17,373 nt of DNA from Nitrososphaerota archaeon. Lineage in GTDB: Archaea; Thermoproteota; Nitrososphaeria; Nitrososphaerales; Nitrosopumilaceae. The translations under genes and the position numbers were made by a program. This document shows, piece by piece, positions 15,223-17,373 of the stretch. The DNA is taken from the NCBI GenBank assembly GCA_016126025.1, contig JAEFDA010000096.1, positions 1 through 17,373 of the forward strand, in the 5' to 3' direction. Numbering within the stretch: position 1 is the first letter of the stretch; the number at the start of each line of letters is the position of its first letter. The notes under the pieces were generated by a model. That model made no database searches. It was not told where the DNA came from and worked only from the letters and a program-made list of their open reading frames with translations.

Positions 15223-15255
15223 TCGGTATAGTGCTCAATATGATCCGTCCTATCA

Positions 15256-15264
15256 CATTTATAC
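15256..15264 (-). promoter_or_regulatory. Distal TATA element of the GINS-MCM operon
   Basis: On the minus strand the sequence is GTATAAATG, the best TATA match of this region. Its start site would fall near 15234, so the inverted repeat lies just downstream of it. Two stacked promoters with one operator between them are suggested. Confidence 0.45.
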
Positions 15265-15358
15265 CCGCCACGCATGGTGGGGGCGAATCTGCCCGGGCCG
15301 CCGGCGGGTTGCCGGAAGGCCCGGCGGCCGAGTGCCGCAGGTGCGGTATCAGGGCGGA

Positions 15359-16210
15359 CTATGCTTTGAGTACGGTAAAGCCTATGAGGCCTTCCAGCCC
15401 CGCCCTCGCTTCGCCGGAGGGCACGTACCGCAGAGCCTCCCGGGCCAGGCCGGAATAGTACTTGAGCATCTCCTCCATCTCATCGAAGACGTCCCGGGGG
15501 TCGGCGCTCCTCCTGACCAGCATGTTGAATATCTTGTCCTCGTTCTTCCAGTCCAGCAGGTCGTCCCGGATCTGGTACGCTATCCCGATGTTCCGCCCGT
15601 ACCTGGCTATGTGGTCTATCTGCTTCTCGCCGCCGCCGCCCATTATGGCGCCGATCTTGGCGGCGGCCTCAAAGGCGGTGGCCGTCTTGTAGTGTATGGT
15701 CTTGATGTAGTCCTCGAAGGTGGCATCCTCACCCTCCACCACCCGGTTCTCCATCATCTCGCCTTCGCTCATGAGCATGGCGGTGCGGGCCAGGTCCGCG
15801 GTTATGCGGGCGTTGTCCAGCCGGGAGGATATGGAGAGTATGAGTCCCAGGACAAAGTCCCCGCTCAAGACGCTCGTATAGTACCCGTACTTCCTGTGGA
15901 AGGGCTCCCTCTGCCGGCGGAGCATCTCGTTGTCTATGATGTCGTCGTGTATGATGGACTCGGTGTGCAGGAGCTCCACGGCGCAGGCCGCCGACATCAC
16001 GTTCTCGTCGGCCTCCCCGAAGCACTCGGCCGAGAGCGTCAGGATGAGGGGCCTGATGCGCTTGCCGCCGTCCAGCGAGTACAGGAGGGGCTCATGGAAC
16101 TCAGAGCCGGCATGCGCCCCCATCTCGGTGGCCAACGCCTCGTCGATTCTGGCTATGTGCGGGGCGTACGTCTTGAGGAGGGGGTTGCCCACCACATTCT
16201 TTCGGTCCAA
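15359..16210 (-). CDS. Prenyl diphosphate synthase (geranylgeranyl diphosphate synthase type)
   Basis: A trans-prenyltransferase of 283 residues that condenses isopentenyl diphosphate onto allylic diphosphates to make C20 or longer chains for archaeal ether lipids and dolichol. Seen: GGKRIRP (48-54), the first Asp-rich motif HDDIID (88-93), HRKYG with TSVLSGDFVLG after it, and the second Asp-rich motif IRDDLLDW (214-221). No bulky residue is seen just before the first Asp motif (Glu84, Ser85), which fits GGPP or longer products; the exact chain length cannot be read. It starts at TTG 16210, with a TATA box about 34 nt upstream, just beyond the tRNA gene; GTG codons a few residues in are alternatives. 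Its product class would supply the lipid carrier used by the GlcNAc-1-P transferase in the next operon. Confidence 0.9.
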   Translation of the reverse strand: MDRKNVVGNPLLKTYAPHIARIDEALATEMGAHAGSEFHEPLLYSLDGGKRIRPLILTLSAECFGEADENVMSAACAVELLHTESIIHDDIIDNEMLRRQREPFHRKYGYYTSVLSGDFVLGLILSISSRLDNARITADLARTAMLMSEGEMMENRVVEGEDATFEDYIKTIHYKTATAFEAAAKIGAIMGGGGEKQIDHIARYGRNIGIAYQIRDDLLDWKNEDKIFNMLVRRSADPRDVFDEMEEMLKYYSGLAREALRYVPSGEARAGLEGLIGFTVLKA

Positions 16211-16239
16211 GTTGACTGGACGGGGGGTCTGCCACTACC

Positions 16240-16248
16240 AATTTAATT
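16240..16248 (-). promoter_or_regulatory. TATA element for the prenyl synthase gene
   Basis: On the minus strand AATTAAATT, centred at 16244, lies about 34 nt before TTG 16210 and begins right after the encoded CCA end of the tRNA. The transcript would have a leader of roughly 7 nt. Confidence 0.55.
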
Positions 16249-16249
16249 C

Positions 16250-16343
16250 TGGTGCTCCAGTCGGGAGTTTCATCCGTGGATTTTGAACCCGAGATCTTCG
16301 CCTTGAAAGGGCGAAATGCTTGACCGGTCTACACCACTGGAGC
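16250..16343 (-). tRNA. tRNA-Glu (anticodon UUC) with a 15-nt intron in the T-loop
   Basis: Read on the minus strand it folds as a cloverleaf: acceptor GCTCCAG/CTGGAGC, D-stem GTGT/GCAT with an 11-nt loop carrying GG, anticodon stem TCGCC/GGCGA with loop CTTTCAA (anticodon TTC, so Glu), a five-base variable region, and T-stem TCGGG/CCCGA. Discriminator A and CCA are encoded (16250-16253). The segment between the two T-stem strands is 22 nt instead of 7. Removing 15 nt (about 16267-16281) restores the standard TTCAAAT loop. A TATA element lies 27 nt upstream of the 5' end. Without removal the T-arm cannot form normally, so an intron cut by the archaeal splicing endonuclease is the best reading. 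Confidence 0.9.
16267..16281 (-). other. Predicted non-canonical intron in the tRNA-Glu T-loop
   Basis: The 15-nt stretch ATCCACGGATGAAAC (minus strand) interrupts the T-loop near positions 59/60. The cut points can shift by a base or so without changing how well the loop is restored. Introns outside the 37/38 site are known from Crenarchaeota and Thaumarchaeota; their splice sites often have only a relaxed bulge-helix-bulge motif, and I could not model one confidently here. Confidence 0.75.
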
Positions 16344-16365
16344 CCGACGGCGCCCGGCGTGGAGC

Positions 16366-16375
16366 GAAATTAAAC
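16366..16375 (-). promoter_or_regulatory. TATA element for tRNA-Glu
   Basis: On the minus strand GTTTAATTTC lies with its centre 27 nt before the tRNA 5' end at 16343, in a GC-rich surrounding. Confidence 0.65.
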
Positions 16376-16509
16376 CCTTTGCCGGCGGGAGGGCTGTAAC
16401 ATACTGGACGCAGAGATGGACGTAACATTGGGCACATACGGATCTACACAACCGGATGTTACGGGGCTGGCGTGTTCAGGCGCTGTCACGGCCCCCAGAT
16501 CATGTAGAT

Positions 16510-16518
16510 GTTATAAAC
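16510..16518 (+). promoter_or_regulatory. TATA element for the small membrane protein gene
   Basis: The sequence gttataaac, centred near 16514, lies about 25 nt upstream of GTG 16539. This places transcription start at that codon and excludes the upstream in-frame ATG at 16416. Confidence 0.6.
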
Positions 16519-16538
16519 TGCAGCGACCGGTAGCCGGT

Positions 16539-16844
16539 GTGTTTGGGGGATGGCTGTGGCACTACCCGGCGAAGAAAGCCGGCGTCTTGACGATTTTTTT
16601 GGCGATGCTGGCTTCGGGCAGGTTTTGGATGGACCTCGTTCAGGGCACAGTCGGATGGCACGATGTCTGGGGCTTGGCGGTCTGTCTGGTGGGATTTGGG
16701 ATGGGATGCGCCCTGCTGGTGTACCACTTCCAAAAAGGCGGCGAGGAAGACACCGCCGCTAAGAAGAAGATCATGCTGGTTGGCATGGCAGTGGGGGTGC
16801 TGGTTGGTGCCTTGGGGATCCTGAGCATCCTACGCATATTGTAG
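16539..16844 (+). CDS. Small three-helix membrane protein
   Basis: From GTG 16539 the product is 101 residues. Three hydrophobic segments are visible: GVLTIFLAMLASGRFWM, VWGLAVCLVGFGMGCALLVY and IMLVGMAVGVLVGALGILSIL. A charged loop with KGGEEDTAAKKK separates the last two. The start is set by the TATA spacing; ATG 16416 would add 41 residues with Cys/Thr-rich character that do not look like part of the protein. I do not recognise a family and see no catalytic motif. It stands alone between the tRNA gene and the Fe-S carrier. Confidence 0.65.
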   Translation: MFGGWLWHYPAKKAGVLTIFLAMLASGRFWMDLVQGTVGWHDVWGLAVCLVGFGMGCALLVYHFQKGGEEDTAAKKKIMLVGMAVGVLVGALGILSILRIL

Positions 16845-16969
16845 CATCCCAGCGGCCCTCTGTTCTTGGGAAGGCCGCCCCGTGTCCTGCCCATCTCTAT
16901 GTGCCTGCAATGCTGCAGCCTCACGTGTGTTTGCACCCCGGTTGCGCCGCCCGCCGGCGTCTAAAAATT

Positions 16970-16978
16970 CATATAATT
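16970..16978 (+). promoter_or_regulatory. TATA element for the Fe-S carrier gene
   Basis: The sequence catataatt within an AT-rich run, centred at 16974, is 24 nt before ATG 16998, consistent with a leaderless transcript. Confidence 0.7.
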
Positions 16979-16997
16979 CGAGTGGGCAACTACAGTC

Positions 16998-17348
16998 ATG
17001 GCAACAGAACAGACGCAGAAGCTTATCACGGTCACCGACAAGGCCGCCACCAAGATCAAGGAGTTCATGGCCGAGGAAGACGCAAAGCCCGAGTACCTAC
17101 GCGTGTACGTGCAGGGCGGCGGCTGCTCGGGGCTGTCGTACGGCATGGGCTTTGAGAAGGCCCCAGACGATGACGACTTGGTCATAGAGGAGACCGGCGT
17201 CAAGCTGCTGGTGGACAGCATGAGCCTAGACCACCTCAAGGGAGCCAACATAGACTACATAGACAGCCTTATGGGTTCCGGATTCAAGATCAACAACCCC
17301 AACGTGGTAAAGTCCTGCTCGTGCGGACACTCGTTCAACACCGAGTAG
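16998..17348 (+). CDS. A-type iron-sulfur cluster carrier (HesB/IscA/ErpA family)
   Basis: A 116-residue A-type carrier that takes up and hands on Fe-S clusters to apo-enzymes in the cytoplasm. It holds the family block YVQGGGCSGLSYGM (37-50) with Cys43, then LLVDSMSLDHLKGANIDYID, and the C-terminal CSCGHSF with Cys107 and Cys109, giving the three conserved cysteines. ATG 16998 follows a TATA box at the leaderless distance. It appears to be a single-gene unit, ended by a T-rich stretch. Specific naming as IscA, ErpA or SufA is not possible from sequence alone. Confidence 0.95.
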   Translation: MATEQTQKLITVTDKAATKIKEFMAEEDAKPEYLRVYVQGGGCSGLSYGMGFEKAPDDDDLVIEETGVKLLVDSMSLDHLKGANIDYIDSLMGSGFKINNPNVVKSCSCGHSFNTE

Positions 17349-17353
17349 GCGGC

Positions 17354-17373
17354 TTTTCCATTTTTCCAATTTT
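17354..17373 (+). terminator. T-rich terminator after the Fe-S carrier gene
   Basis: Three T-runs (tttt, ttttt, tttt) follow within 25 bases of the stop codon. Archaeal RNA polymerase typically terminates on such T-tracts without a hairpin. The window ends inside it. Confidence 0.6.

Noticed and set aside
15066..15358. Replication origin near GINS and MCM
   Set aside because: AT-rich, with an inverted repeat, but no cdc6/orc1 gene or repeated origin-recognition boxes are present; a promoter/operator explains the signal better.
15231..15458. Possible rightward leaderless ORF from GTG 15231, with a Cys-Arg-Arg-Cys stretch
   Set aside because: The TATA-like spacer could fire to the right, but the frame runs into the prenyl synthase gene in antisense and its composition is a shadow of that coding sequence and GC-rich spacer.

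Overview
The window is a dense, GC-rich archaeal chromosome segment. The gene set is thaumarchaeal: a multi-OB-fold RPA, MCM, GINS, Hel308, an Lhr-type helicase, a RadA/RadB-like ATPase, a dolichol-phosphate-type GlcNAc-1-P transferase, a prenyl diphosphate synthase and many tiny membrane proteins. Most genes start 22-30 nt after an archaeal TATA element, as expected for leaderless transcripts. High GC together with a tRNA intron at a non-canonical site points to a Cenarchaeum symbiosum-like organism; this is inferred from gene content and was not checked against a database.

Layout. (1) 1-1272, minus: a secreted SIMPL-domain protein that runs off the left edge and carries two kinds of internal tandem repeat. 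(2) 1273-1717: non-coding as far as I can see. (3) 1742-3154, plus: RPA, convergent with and overlapping (4) 3129-5822, minus: an Lhr-like helicase, itself overlapped at its start by a 31-residue membrane ORF. (5) 5955-6206, plus: a small two-helix membrane protein divergent from it. (6) 6231-6890, minus: a RecA-superfamily ATPase. (7) 7094-9208, plus: an operon of branched-chain aminotransferase, Gfo/Idh/MocA oxidoreductase and a Trm112-like zinc protein, with overlapping ends. (8) 9198-15065, minus: an overlapping operon read in the order GINS, MCM, Hel308, GlcNAc-1-P transferase, small membrane protein, possibly led by a 38-codon ORF. Its upstream region holds two stacked TATA boxes and a perfect 12-bp inverted repeat that brackets one of them. 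(9) 15359-16210, minus: prenyl diphosphate synthase. (10) 16250-16343, minus: tRNA-Glu(UUC) with a 15-nt T-loop intron. (11) 16539-16844, plus: a small membrane protein. (12) 16998-17348, plus: an A-type Fe-S carrier followed by a T-rich terminator.

Much of the window is a replication and repair neighbourhood. RPA binds ssDNA; GINS and MCM form two parts of the CMG replicative helicase; Hel308, Lhr and the RadA/RadB-like protein act in fork restart and recombination. Lipid and glycan genes (prenyl synthase, GlcNAc-1-P transferase) are interleaved with them. No cdc6/orc1 gene or clear origin was seen, and there are no insertion sequences or CRISPR arrays. The points most worth a second look are the operator-like inverted repeat before the GINS-MCM operon, the T-loop intron, the repeat-bearing SIMPL protein, the tiny ORF overlapping the Lhr start, and the RecA-type ATPase that lacks its catalytic glutamate.
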